DNA from: Paenibacillus lignilyticus
Lineage (GTDB): Bacteria; Bacillota; Bacilli; Paenibacillales; Paenibacillaceae
Direction: 5' to 3'
Length of the DNA stretch: 64,000 nt
Assembly: GCF_017942085.1 (NCBI RefSeq)
Contig: NZ_JAGKSP010000001.1
Span: forward strand, 620,001 to 684,000
Shown here in pieces: positions 44,161 to 52,490 of this stretch; position 1 is the stretch's first letter; the number at the start of each line of letters is the position of its first letter. Made by a program: the position numbers and the translations under genes. The notes under the pieces were generated by a model. It was given only the letters and a program-made list of their open reading frames with translations. It ran no database searches and was not told the DNA's origin.

Positions 44161-45552
44161 TTAGTTCGTTACTTTCTTCAGGCCGCTGTCCGACTTCACA
44201 TAAACGGCATCGTCGATTACGAATGCGATTGGCGTTCCGGGTGCGGCTACAACTTCGCTTACGTTGCCTTCTAGTTTGCCAAGCGTCGTTACTGCCCCTG
44301 TAGCGATGTTTACTTCGTAAGCGCTTGTTACGTCCGCGGAATCCGCAAGAGCGTAAATTTTGTCGCCGACTACGATAGCTTGCAATACATCTTTATCGCC
44401 GATCAGCTTCGTTACTGTTTTGTCCAGTGCCACGGCTACGAGCGAAGATGGCTTGTTGTCTTCAACGCTTACGTAGAACGCTTTGCTGCCGTCTGCCGCT
44501 CCGCCTACGAACACTTTGTCATCTGTTGTCGTCGTCAGTTTTACAGGCTTGCTGTCTTTCACCGAGAAATCAAAGCTGTACAGCTGCGGCTCCGTACCCG
44601 TGTTGTCGATTGCCACATCGTCATCATCAACCGGTTTGTTGGCATCGGCAGTTACGGCGCCCGGCTTGATAACCGTGTAGAAGAACTTCTTGCCGTCAGC
44701 GGAAACAGCCAGTCCGGATTTATAATCCACTTTGTCGTCCAAAACTTTCGTAATTACGCCATCGGCAACGTTCAACTTCGCGATGACGGAGCCTTTATCA
44801 CCTTGGAGGAAGTAGATCGCGGAGCTGTCAGCCGACCAGACAAGCTCTGGTTTAATGGAGTTGTCTGTCGATACCGCTTTGGCAGCCGGAACCTTGCTGG
44901 TCAGATCGATGACATTTACGATGCCATCCCCATCTGTGTAAACAGCCAGCTTGCCATTAGGAGCTACAGTCAGGTCGGAAGCCGCTGTGGAAACCAGCAA
45001 TTGCGTATATGCACCTGTGTGAGCGTTAACGATATAGTCGATACGGCCTTCTTCAGTCAATTGGGATGCCAGCAAACGATCTGCATCTATCCAACGAATG
45101 TCATCCGCGTGGACTTTAGCTACTGCATCAATTGCGATCAAGCCGGAAGCATCAGTCGAGGAATCAACACCAAACGCGCTTACAAAATCTTCGAGCGCTA
45201 CATAATAGCTGCCGTTTACGCTTTGTACCGCTTGCTCTAAACTTATTGCCTCTCCGTCAACCAATGCAGCATTCGAACCTGCATGAAGCTCGATCGCGTG
45301 GTTGTTGAAATATGCCGTTACGCCCGATTTAACATTGACCATGAATTGCACGCCTGCCGCCGTTCCCAAATCTCTCAGTGCGTAAAGCACGGTATTGTTT
45401 GCTTGGATGGAACGGACATGGAATGCCGTGTCATTGATTGTGATATTTACCGTCGTTGCGTTTGTTACGGATGCGGCGGAGACTGCACTCACTGCCGAAG
45501 TACTCAGTGCTGCGGCAAGCGCGGAAATCATTAGCGTTTTTTTCATAGACAT
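44161..45552 (-). CDS. Secreted protein: copper-amine-oxidase-N-like domain plus propeller
   Basis: A 463-residue exported protein with signal peptide (cleavage near SAVSAAS), no lipobox. Residues about 30-150 resemble the copper amine oxidase N-terminal-like (stalk) domain of Gram-positive surface proteins. The rest is a TolB/WD40-like propeller (APNGKLAVYTDGD, WSADSSAIYFLQGD, SADGKKFFYTVIK). It starts at ATG 45552 and lies 41 bases before pstS copy 2 under the PhoP-like promoter. A phosphate-starvation surface protein is inferred; no enzyme motif is seen. Confidence 0.7.
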   Translation of the reverse strand: MSMKKTLMISALAAALSTSAVSAVSAASVTNATTVNITINDTAFHVRSIQANNTVLYALRDLGTAAGVQFMVNVKSGVTAYFNNHAIELHAGSNAALVDGEAISLEQAVQSVNGSYYVALEDFVSAFGVDSSTDASGLIAIDAVAKVHADDIRWIDADRLLASQLTEEGRIDYIVNAHTGAYTQLLVSTAASDLTVAPNGKLAVYTDGDGIVNVIDLTSKVPAAKAVSTDNSIKPELVWSADSSAIYFLQGDKGSVIAKLNVADGVITKVLDDKVDYKSGLAVSADGKKFFYTVIKPGAVTADANKPVDDDDVAIDNTGTEPQLYSFDFSVKDSKPVKLTTTTDDKVFVGGAADGSKAFYVSVEDNKPSSLVAVALDKTVTKLIGDKDVLQAIVVGDKIYALADSADVTSAYEVNIATGAVTTLGKLEGNVSEVVAAPGTPIAFVIDDAVYVKSDSGLKKVTN

Positions 45553-45610
45553 TTAGCTCGTATCACCCTTCTGGAATGGTTTATTGTCGTTTTCGTTATG
45601 TACAATTCTG

Positions 45611-45696
45611 ATTATAAGTACCCATTGTAAAACGGCAGTTAATGGTGAGGCTGGTATTGTAAAGCAGCGGTTAATGTATTGTGAAGGATTTGTTAA
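45611..45696 (-). promoter_or_regulatory. PhoP-type promoter of the second pst operon
   Basis: Plus-strand hexamers TGTAAA 45626, AGTTAA 45637, TGTAAA 45658, GGTTAA 45669, TGTGAA 45680 and TGTTAA 45691. The last four are exactly 11 bp apart, as are the first two. On the coding strand they read TTTACA/TTAACA/TTCACA-like, the Bacillus PhoP box. A TATAAT -10 (45611-45616) lies 9 bp downstream. No proper -35 is needed at PhoP-activated promoters. Confidence 0.8.
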
Positions 45697-45773
45697 GATG
45701 TGCCATTTGGCCTAATTGACCGGTTTAGACCATCGAAAGATTGGGTAAACGGCTTTCAACTTTCGACCGCACC

Positions 45774-45816
45774 AAAAAAGCCGCCTCTCCCGCCTGTCGG
45801 CATTGGAGAAACGGCT
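45774..45816 (-). terminator. Terminator of the membrane protein gene
   Basis: AGCCGTTTCTCC pairs with GGAGAGGCGGCT on the minus strand (three mismatches in the middle), followed by six T. Confidence 0.8.
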
Positions 45817-45836
45817 CTGTACTACGTGATGGAACC

Positions 45837-46685
45837 TTAAGTTGGCGTCGACTTGGTAAAGTTAATAATCTTGCTGGTCAGATAGCCCCCGTTGCTGATT
45901 CCGATTAGCCCAATAAGCTCCTCCGGCAATGCAGGGAAACTTTCAATCGCATCTAGGCCTTGCGTCATCAGAGTCGAGTAGATCGTAACGGAGTAAATCA
46001 TTAACGCCATCATGGTAAAGAGGAACATCTGCACCTTGGCTATGTCGATGTAGGCATGGTTCTGCATTTCTTCCCCTTCAAAAATATCGCTGAACTGCGC
46101 GTCCTTGTAAGATGGGTTCGCATAGAGCGTCCCCTGCATGCTTGTTTCGATTTCCTGCGCACTCATGTTGTAGGCTTCCGCGGCACTTTGCACGAGCTGA
46201 TTCTTAAGCGAGTCATCAATCGCACGGTTTTTCTTCGCTCCGTTAATCATGGGACTAAATATAGCCGACACGCTGCTGATGCCCATGAGGGCGAGCACAG
46301 TGGAGTCAAACTTGAGCTGCAGCGGATGTTCCGGATGGAGGGCGAGATTTCCTACAAGGATGGTAAAATAAGTCGATGTGAAGAGCACCGTCCACAGCGT
46401 AATCTGCAGCCTGGACAGACTCATGAGGTTTCGTTCATTAATCAGGATGCCTAGCGGATGGTTCAGCTTGCCCTTGCCAATGGCGATGATCATATAGAGC
46501 TCGCATAGAATGACAGCCGATAGATTATAGCCTTGAGACAGATACCAGGCACTGAGGAACGCAAGTACCAGCGCAACCGTGATATGTACCGTTACTTTAG
46601 TAGAATTCCATTGGGGCGGCGAGTTCGGCAGCGGATGAAGTCCATTTATTGCGGCCCTCGTGCGCGGACCTGCTTGGCTGGGCAT
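45837..46685 (-). CDS. Multi-pass membrane protein of unknown function
   Basis: A 282-residue protein with about six hydrophobic helices (near residues 35-55, 58-72, 95-112, 130-145, 215-235 and 245-260). A soluble loop of about 60 charged residues lies between helices 4 and 5. MSLSRLQITLWTVLFTSTYF is the most distinctive stretch. I do not recognise the family. It is a single gene with its own terminator, next to the pst2 promoter but transcribed away from it. Confidence 0.6.
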   Translation of the reverse strand: MPSQAGPRTRAAINGLHPLPNSPPQWNSTKVTVHITVALVLAFLSAWYLSQGYNLSAVILCELYMIIAIGKGKLNHPLGILINERNLMSLSRLQITLWTVLFTSTYFTILVGNLALHPEHPLQLKFDSTVLALMGISSVSAIFSPMINGAKKNRAIDDSLKNQLVQSAAEAYNMSAQEIETSMQGTLYANPSYKDAQFSDIFEGEEMQNHAYIDIAKVQMFLFTMMALMIYSVTIYSTLMTQGLDAIESFPALPEELIGLIGISNGGYLTSKIINFTKSTPT

Positions 46686-46785
46686 ATCTCTCCCTCCTCC
46701 TTTAGTCCCAATTTACCAGAAGGAGGGCGAGTATACTGTCAGTCGGTGAAGTCGAATTTTATTCATTTCGGAGAACTCGAGTCGG

Positions 46786-47220
46786 CTAATCGGTTTGATC
46801 AATCAGCCATTTGTTGTTCTCTTGCTTCAAGACGTACATGATCGTCGTAATCATCGGTTTCTTCTCTAATTTACTGTCCAGGTCTACATAAGCCACATAT
46901 TCGCCGTATTGATTTTTGCCCACGTTGCGCAATTTGGCTTCGGATACTCGGAATCCGGGCGTAAACTCGCTAATTCTGGTTTTATAGCCGGATGTCAGGA
47001 TCGCCTTATTGGCGGCATTATCCTCTTCGTTCATATAATTGATATTCCTGTTAATGAGCTTCACGCATTGTAAAATCTCACCTTCGTAGTCGCTCTCATC
47101 GATGTAGGTGACTTGCTTGCTATCCGAAGACGCACTCGGCTCCGCTTGAGCACGTTGTCCGAAAATAGCTGCAATGAGGATGAAAGCCAGCAGCGCGGGC
47201 GTTATTCGATTGCCGTTCAT
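46786..47220 (-). CDS. Small secreted protein of unknown function
   Basis: A 144-residue exported protein. The start at ATG 47220 follows GGGAGG. A signal peptide (about residues 1-26) ends near AQAEPS; no lipobox. The mature part (YVLKQENNKWLIDQTD at the end, preceded by YVAYVDLDSKLEKK) looks like an NTF2/cystatin-like small beta-sheet domain found in Gram-positive secreted proteins. Function unknown. Confidence 0.6.
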   Translation of the reverse strand: MNGNRITPALLAFILIAAIFGQRAQAEPSASSDSKQVTYIDESDYEGEILQCVKLINRNINYMNEEDNAANKAILTSGYKTRISEFTPGFRVSEAKLRNVGKNQYGEYVAYVDLDSKLEKKPMITTIMYVLKQENNKWLIDQTD

Positions 47221-47302
47221 AGGTAAAAGCCTCCCTTTGTTATTCAATATGAACAAGAAGAGGCGATCTTAATCCAGTTCGATTCCTCCGCATATGCAAA
47301 AT

Positions 47303-47349
47303 AAAAAAAGCTGTCTCGAACGTCGCGAGTTGCGCGTTCGGTGACAGCT
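47303..47349 (-). terminator. Terminator of the MFS efflux gene
   Basis: AGCTGTCACCGAACG pairs with CGTTCGAGACAGCT on the minus strand, followed by a T run. Confidence 0.88.
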
Positions 47350-47357
47350 CTTGTTCA

Positions 47358-48899
47358 TTAATGCGAGGATGTGCCGTATTCGCTGCTTTCCGCCATGGCG
47401 TCGAGTTTCTGGCGTCCCATGAAGAAGGCGAATGCCAGCGCAAGCACGGATGGAATGATCGCCCACATGAAGGTGTAAGTGATCGAAGATGAAAGCGCGG
47501 CGACGATCTTATCCAGTACGTCAGCTGGGATCTGTTCTCTCGTTTCCGGTGTCAGAATGGCACGCGGATCGCTGAGATCCAGACCCGGCGGCAATGCCGC
47601 TGCGTCCCCTCCCGCACCGGCGAAGGAGTCTTTCAATTTATTCGTCATCACGTGACTTTGGACGATACCGAATACGGTAATGCCGATGGTCATCCCGAGC
47701 GAGCGAAGGAAGTTAAGCGTTGCGCTCGCAGCGCCGCGTTCCCTTGGGGAGAAGGAGTAGATGGCGGCGTTGCTAAGTACCGAGAACGATGCTCCGATAC
47801 CAAGACCGACCAAAATCATAAACAACGTTACGATAAACCGCGTCGAATCGACGCCAAGCGTCGTAAGAAGCACGTTGCCCGCAACCAAGATCCCGAGTGT
47901 GGGAATCATGATGGAACGGAAGGTCATCTTCGTCATCAAGAAACCGCCGCCCGTCGCCGTAACGACCGTACCGAGCATCATCGGCAGCAGAACCATGCCG
48001 GCATTCGTTGCTTTTCCGCCGAGCACGCCTTGAATGAAGATCGGAATGTAAACGGAAGCCGTAATGAACGCCGCGCCGCTGAACATCGCAATCGCATTAC
48101 TGCTCCAATACAGCCGTTTACGGAACATGTTGAACGAAATGATCGGCTCCGACACTTTACGTTCAATCATGATGAAGGCGATAAGCAATACGGCGAAGCC
48201 GGCGAACAAACCAAGAATCATGGAAGAATCCCATGCATACTTCTTGCCGCCCAGCTCAAGGGCGAACATAAGGCACACGATGCCCCCGACAAGCGTGAAA
48301 GCGCCGCCCCAGTCGATGCGCTGCTTGGCATGCTCGACCGATTCTTTATAGAAGATGGCAATCATAAGGAAAGCAATCAGTCCAAGCGGCAGGTTGATGT
48401 AGAAAATCCATTCCCATGCGATATAGTCTGTAATATACGCACCGAGAAGCGGTCCGAAGATACTCGACATACCGAACACGGCGCCGAATAGACCGCCAAG
48501 CTTACCGCGGCTCTCAAGAGGCACGGCATCGAACATAATGGTAAAAGCAATTGGAACGAGCGCTCCGCCGCCGATCCCTTGAATCGCGCGGTAAATACTA
48601 AGCTCGATAATGGAATGCGCGGTACCGCAAAGAATGGAACCGAGCATAAAGGTTAATATTCCGAAGATAAAGAACCGTTTGCGTCCATACATATCGGACA
48701 GTTTGCCGAAGATCGGCATGCCCGCCATCTCAGCAACCATATAAGCGGATGTGACCCATACAAATTTGTCCATGCCGCCGAGGTCATGAACGATCGTACC
48801 CATCGCCGTAGCTACGATGGTGTTGTCCATGGATGCCATAAGAATGCCGAGCAGCAAACCTGCGACAACGATGCCTACGTTACTTCGTTTTGCCATCAT
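47358..48899 (-). CDS. MFS drug efflux transporter, DHA2 (EmrB/QacA) family
   Basis: A 513-residue proton-driven exporter with about 14 membrane helices. Motif A is visible as GKLSDMYGRKRFF near residue 65. The helix-5 antiporter motif is close to GALVPIAFTIMFDAVP, and LLGAYITDYIAWEWIFYIN is typical of DHA2. The start ATG ATG follows GGAGGGG. It lies 55 bases after a PadR regulator in the same direction, so the regulator very probably represses the pair. Confidence 0.92.
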   Translation of the reverse strand: MMAKRSNVGIVVAGLLLGILMASMDNTIVATAMGTIVHDLGGMDKFVWVTSAYMVAEMAGMPIFGKLSDMYGRKRFFIFGILTFMLGSILCGTAHSIIELSIYRAIQGIGGGALVPIAFTIMFDAVPLESRGKLGGLFGAVFGMSSIFGPLLGAYITDYIAWEWIFYINLPLGLIAFLMIAIFYKESVEHAKQRIDWGGAFTLVGGIVCLMFALELGGKKYAWDSSMILGLFAGFAVLLIAFIMIERKVSEPIISFNMFRKRLYWSSNAIAMFSGAAFITASVYIPIFIQGVLGGKATNAGMVLLPMMLGTVVTATGGGFLMTKMTFRSIMIPTLGILVAGNVLLTTLGVDSTRFIVTLFMILVGLGIGASFSVLSNAAIYSFSPRERGAASATLNFLRSLGMTIGITVFGIVQSHVMTNKLKDSFAGAGGDAAALPPGLDLSDPRAILTPETREQIPADVLDKIVAALSSSITYTFMWAIIPSVLALAFAFFMGRQKLDAMAESSEYGTSSH

Positions 48900-48954
48900 T
48901 TTGGTAGTTCCCCTCCATTATGTGCATCTTTGTTCTGTCCAGACGGTTCATCCG

Positions 48955-49581
48955 TCATGCATCGGAGTCTTCGTCATCCAAAGGTGTCGAATTAATCCAC
49001 ACCCGCTCCCCATCCTCCAGCCTCGTCAAGCCGCCATCCTTAATCTCCTGGATAAACGATCGCAGCCAAGCGAGCTCTGCCTCCAACTGGTTGACGATAA
49101 ACTCCTGCTCAATAATGAAAATCCGTGCAAGTCCTTGCGAAACCGCATAATCGTTCCCCGCACGTCGCTGCACGATATCTTTCTGCACGAAGTTCATTCG
49201 CTGCTCCAGCAGAGCAGCCGTTTCCTTCGGTGAAATATGGCCGATAAACGATAATGCCACAGGTAAATGAGGATATTCTTTCACTGGGGCATAAATCAGC
49301 TCTCGGATCCAATCGTGAAACTCCGCAACGCCGGCATCCGTCGGCGCATAAATCGTCCGCTCCGGATGTTTCCCTTCCCGCTGGGTTTCCAGCGGCACGA
49401 TCCACGCTTGCTTCAGCAGCGAATCCACGACCGAATAAAGCGACCCGTTGTTGAGCTTGATCACATCCGGTATTCCGCGCTGCTTCATCGTGGCGGCGAT
49501 TTCATACGGATGCATCGGTCGTTCATTAAGCAGCGATAAGACGGCTAGAGCCAGCATGTTACTTACTTTTCGTTTGGCCAT
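48955..49581 (-). CDS. PadR-family transcriptional repressor
   Basis: A 208-residue regulator. The winged helix-turn-helix at residues 8-90 has VLSLLNERPMHPYEIAATM and NNGSLYSVVDSLLKQ, followed by the helical dimerisation domain. PadR proteins usually repress an adjacent efflux pump and respond to its substrate (family knowledge). It is upstream of the MFS gene. A perfect palindrome 36 bases before its start is the likely operator. Confidence 0.93.
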   Translation of the reverse strand: MAKRKVSNMLALAVLSLLNERPMHPYEIAATMKQRGIPDVIKLNNGSLYSVVDSLLKQAWIVPLETQREGKHPERTIYAPTDAGVAEFHDWIRELIYAPVKEYPHLPVALSFIGHISPKETAALLEQRMNFVQKDIVQRRAGNDYAVSQGLARIFIIEQEFIVNQLEAELAWLRSFIQEIKDGGLTRLEDGERVWINSTPLDDEDSDA

Positions 49582-49616
49582 CCTTCACAGACTCCCTTAA
49601 GAATACGATTCGAACC

Positions 49617-49640
49617 CGTATAGTCCATTTCGACTATACG
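49617..49640. promoter_or_regulatory. Likely PadR operator
   Basis: CGTATAGTC (49617-49625), a 6-base centre and GACTATACG (49632-49640) form a perfect inverted repeat upstream of the padR-MFS operon. The size and position fit autorepression. Confidence 0.75.
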
Positions 49641-49682
49641 AAATAGAATGCTTACTGTCAACCGCCTACAGCACGAGAAAAT

Positions 49683-49731
49683 AAAAAAAACCTCGGGCTT
49701 ATGAGCTATAGGATTAAGCTCCCCCAAGGTT
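49683..49731 (-). terminator. Terminator of the amidohydrolase gene
   Basis: AACCTTGGG pairs with CCCGAGGTT on the minus strand across a 25-base loop (with inner GAGCTTAA/ CTCATAAG pairing), then a T run. Confidence 0.8.
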
Positions 49732-49739
49732 TACATGTA

Positions 49740-50585
49740 CTATAAAGACAGTTTATAGAAGGCTGCCGCATTGCCGCCGTATAATGCCTCCCGCTCGCTC
49801 TCGCTAAGCGTTGCGGGCAGTGCTTCATCAAGCACATCGCATACATCCTTATAGCTTCCGGCGAGCAGACAAACCGGCCAGTCGCTGCCGAACATGATGC
49901 GTTCCGTACCGAACACCTGCGCAATATGTCTGACATAGCTCGTAAATTGCTCCGGCTTCCAGTCATCATGTGCCGCTTCCGTAATCATGCCCGACAGCTT
50001 GCAGTATACGCCCGGATATTGCGCAGCTATCTCGCTCATTTGAGCCGCCCATGGCTCGACGATTCCCTCACGGATTTGCGGTTTGCCAATATGATCGATT
50101 ACGGCATGCAGACCGGGCACTTGCTTAAGCAAGGCAAGCGTCGCAGGCAATTGATGCGAAACAATGAGCAGATCGACCGGAAGCTTGATTTCCGCCAAGT
50201 AACGAAGCGCCTCCAGCGATTGCGGATTCAGCGCCTCGAATGGATCGCTCATATCTTGAATCATCACGCGGATACCGACGAATTTCGGGTGCCGTCGGAA
50301 GCCGTCCAAGACGCTGCGCCAGTTCGGATCCCGGAAATCCAGCCAACCTACGACGCCGGCAATGGATTCCGCAGCATCACTGAGCGATAGCATATAGGCT
50401 GTTTCTTCGTGCGTCGCCGCCGCTTGGACGACAATCGTGCGCGTAACCCCGGCAGCCTCAAGCGCCGGCTCCAAATCCGCAGGACCGTAATCGCGAAATA
50501 AAATGGGTCCCGCTGCCGGTGTCAGCCAGCCGTAGTCACCGCGGTCTAATTTCCAATAATGCTGGTGGGCATCAATTCTTATCAT
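49740..50585 (-). CDS. Amidohydrolase-family lactonase (L-fuconolactonase-like)
   Basis: A 281-residue cytoplasmic TIM-barrel enzyme of the COG3618 type. The metal-binding start IDAHQHYW, then HPKFVGIRVMIQ, AVIDHIGKPQI, YCKLSGMITEA and the conserved FGSDWPVCL aspartate. Family members hydrolyse sugar lactones such as L-fuconolactone. The SDR and FAH-family genes nearby fit a non-phosphorylating deoxysugar pathway, but the substrate is inferred. Confidence 0.8.
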   Translation of the reverse strand: MIRIDAHQHYWKLDRGDYGWLTPAAGPILFRDYGPADLEPALEAAGVTRTIVVQAAATHEETAYMLSLSDAAESIAGVVGWLDFRDPNWRSVLDGFRRHPKFVGIRVMIQDMSDPFEALNPQSLEALRYLAEIKLPVDLLIVSHQLPATLALLKQVPGLHAVIDHIGKPQIREGIVEPWAAQMSEIAAQYPGVYCKLSGMITEAAHDDWKPEQFTSYVRHIAQVFGTERIMFGSDWPVCLLAGSYKDVCDVLDEALPATLSESEREALYGGNAAAFYKLSL

Positions 50586-50703
50586 CGTTATTGGGCTCCT
50601 TTAAGAATCAATTAGTGGTTGTGAGGTGAAACGCTTCCATGGTATATTTTGGCTTCACGAGTCCTTATTGCTTTGAATTGATATTGATTGGAGGAACACG
50701 AAC

Positions 50704-51474
50704 ATGAAGATCATGACGTTTAATCTGCGTGTCCATGTTGAATCAGACGGCAACAACGCGTGGCCCAACCGAATTCAAGAAGCAGCCGAAGCGATTAAGC
50801 AAGCGGATGCGGATGTCGTTGGCACGCAGGAAGGCACTGCTGCCATGCTGCAGGATCTACAGGCGCTGCTGCCTGACTATCGCTGGCTTGGCATCAGCCG
50901 CACCGGCCAGCTGGAAGGCGAATATTGCGCGATATTCTATCGGCATGCATCGCTTGAGCCCGTAGAAAGCGGGCATTTCGGGCTATCTGAAATTCCGGAG
51001 CAGCTGGGCTATTCAAGCTGGGACTCCGCATATCCCCGCATGTGCAGCTGGACTAAGCTCCGTCAACAAGGCGGCGCGGAATGGGTCGTGTTCAATACCC
51101 ACTTGGACCATATCAGTGCTGAGGCTCGTACGAATGGGGTCAAACTGATCGTAGAGCGAATGAAACAGTCATCAGCCCTTGCAGGTGATATCCCCGCTGT
51201 TCTTACGGGAGACTTCAATTGCGGACCTGACAGTGATGTGATTGAAGCCTTAAACGAGCTCGAACTCGTAAATGCCTACACATCGCTTGCCGGAGAACCA
51301 ATCGGCCTCACCTTCCACGACTATCGCGGGGGAGATGAAGGCGTTCCGATTGATTATATTTTTGTGACGCCTAATGCCCAAGTCCTTAACGTCCATATTG
51401 ACCGAAACCAGTATAACGGCCGCTATCCTTCGGATCATTATCCGGTCGTTGCAACGGTCGAACGTCGATCCTAA
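50704..51474 (+). CDS. Endonuclease/exonuclease/phosphatase-family hydrolase
   Basis: A 256-residue cytoplasmic enzyme with the EEP catalytic set: MTFNLRV (Asn), GTQEG (Glu), FNTHLDHIS, LTGDFNCGPDS and the terminal SDHYPVVA. Members act as phosphodiesterases or phosphatases; in carbohydrate loci they are often annotated as such without known substrate. The ATG at 50704 follows TGGAGGAA. It is divergent from the amidohydrolase gene, so the two may share control. Confidence 0.85.
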   Translation: MKIMTFNLRVHVESDGNNAWPNRIQEAAEAIKQADADVVGTQEGTAAMLQDLQALLPDYRWLGISRTGQLEGEYCAIFYRHASLEPVESGHFGLSEIPEQLGYSSWDSAYPRMCSWTKLRQQGGAEWVVFNTHLDHISAEARTNGVKLIVERMKQSSALAGDIPAVLTGDFNCGPDSDVIEALNELELVNAYTSLAGEPIGLTFHDYRGGDEGVPIDYIFVTPNAQVLNVHIDRNQYNGRYPSDHYPVVATVERRS

Positions 51475-51476
51475 AA

Positions 51477-51500
51477 AAAGGAGTGCCTAGGCACTCCTTT
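51477..51500. terminator. Bidirectional terminator between the EEP and FAH genes
   Basis: AAAGGAGTGCCT and AGGCACTCCTTT form a perfect 24-bp palindrome, with seven A on the left (T run for the minus strand) and TCTTTA on the right. Confidence 0.85.
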
Positions 51501-51504
51501 CTCT

Positions 51505-52413
51505 TTATTCGGTGTCTGCTACGAAACGGTTCGTCAGCGCGCCCAGCTTCTCGATTTCAATCGTTACTTCGTCGCCGGGCTTCAAGTACACTTGCTGCTC
51601 AACCGGAAGTCCAAGCACAACCCCTTCAGGCGTACCCGTCAAAATAACATCGCCAGGCACAAGCGTCATATGCTGCGACACATAGCTGACAATCTCATCG
51701 CAGCCGAAAATCATATCCGACGTATTGGAGTTCTGGCGTACTTCACCGTTTACGGTGGACTTGATCCACAGATCATTCGGATTGCCAACTTCATCGGCAG
51801 TTACAAGGTAAGGACCGAGCGGGCTGAAATCGTCGCAGGATTTGCCAAGCAGCCATTGCTGAGTACGAAGCTGCAGGTCGCGCGCGGACAGATCGTTTAC
51901 AGCGCAGTAGCCGAATACGTGAGAGAGCGCGTTTTCTTTTGCCACATACTTGGTTTTCTTGCCGATAACGATAACAAGCTCGGCTTCATAGTCCAGCTTC
52001 TCCGTAACTTTCGGAACGGCGATGTCTTTCAAATGTCCGGTCAATGTGTTGTTGAATTTATTGAACAGAATCGGATATGCCGGAATCGGAGCATTCGTTT
52101 CTTCTGCATGCTTTCGGTAGTTGAGCCCGATGCAAATGATTTTGTTCGGATGCGTGACGCAAGGTCCCCATTCGATTTCGCTTTCTTGACGAACGTAGGC
52201 TTCGCCGCCGGCCACTTGAAGGGACTCGATGTAGTTTCTTAGGGAAGCTGTTGCAGCCTCTCCGCCTTCAATGACAGCCATTACCGTCGATGGTACTTCG
52301 GCGCTTGCGCTTCCCGCAGATGCCTGAAGGGCTGCTTCTACGTCTACGACACCGTTCTCTGTCACTACGCCAAGTGCATTGCGACCTTGTTTGGAAATGC
52401 TAATAAGTTTCAT
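51505..52413 (-). CDS. Fumarylacetoacetate hydrolase-family protein
   Basis: A 302-residue metal-dependent hydrolase or decarboxylase. The FAH core shows CIGLNYRKHAEE, the metal ligands KLDYEAELVIVIGK (E-x-E) and YCAVNDLSARDLQ, and ILTGTPEGV. Relatives act on 2,4-diketo-3-deoxy acids in L-fucose/L-rhamnose breakdown, and on catechol pathway intermediates. The ATG at 52413 has GGAGG 11 bases upstream. It follows the SDR gene in the same direction. Confidence 0.85.
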   Translation of the reverse strand: MKLISISKQGRNALGVVTENGVVDVEAALQASAGSASAEVPSTVMAVIEGGEAATASLRNYIESLQVAGGEAYVRQESEIEWGPCVTHPNKIICIGLNYRKHAEETNAPIPAYPILFNKFNNTLTGHLKDIAVPKVTEKLDYEAELVIVIGKKTKYVAKENALSHVFGYCAVNDLSARDLQLRTQQWLLGKSCDDFSPLGPYLVTADEVGNPNDLWIKSTVNGEVRQNSNTSDMIFGCDEIVSYVSQHMTLVPGDVILTGTPEGVVLGLPVEQQVYLKPGDEVTIEIEKLGALTNRFVADTE

Positions 52414-52490
52414 ACGTGAATGGGCCTCCGATCTCATAGTAGAAATGAATGAATAGCATTAGAGCGATAGCTGGGATTAGCTGGTTACAA

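Noticed and set aside
47652..48491. 279-codon plus-strand frame opposite the MFS gene
   Set aside because: Antisense shadow with highly charged repetitive composition; the minus-strand MFS gene is certain.
50630..50643. Possible CcpA cre site (TGAAACGCTTCCA)
   Set aside because: One base short of the cre spacing around the central CG, and not placed at a clear promoter.
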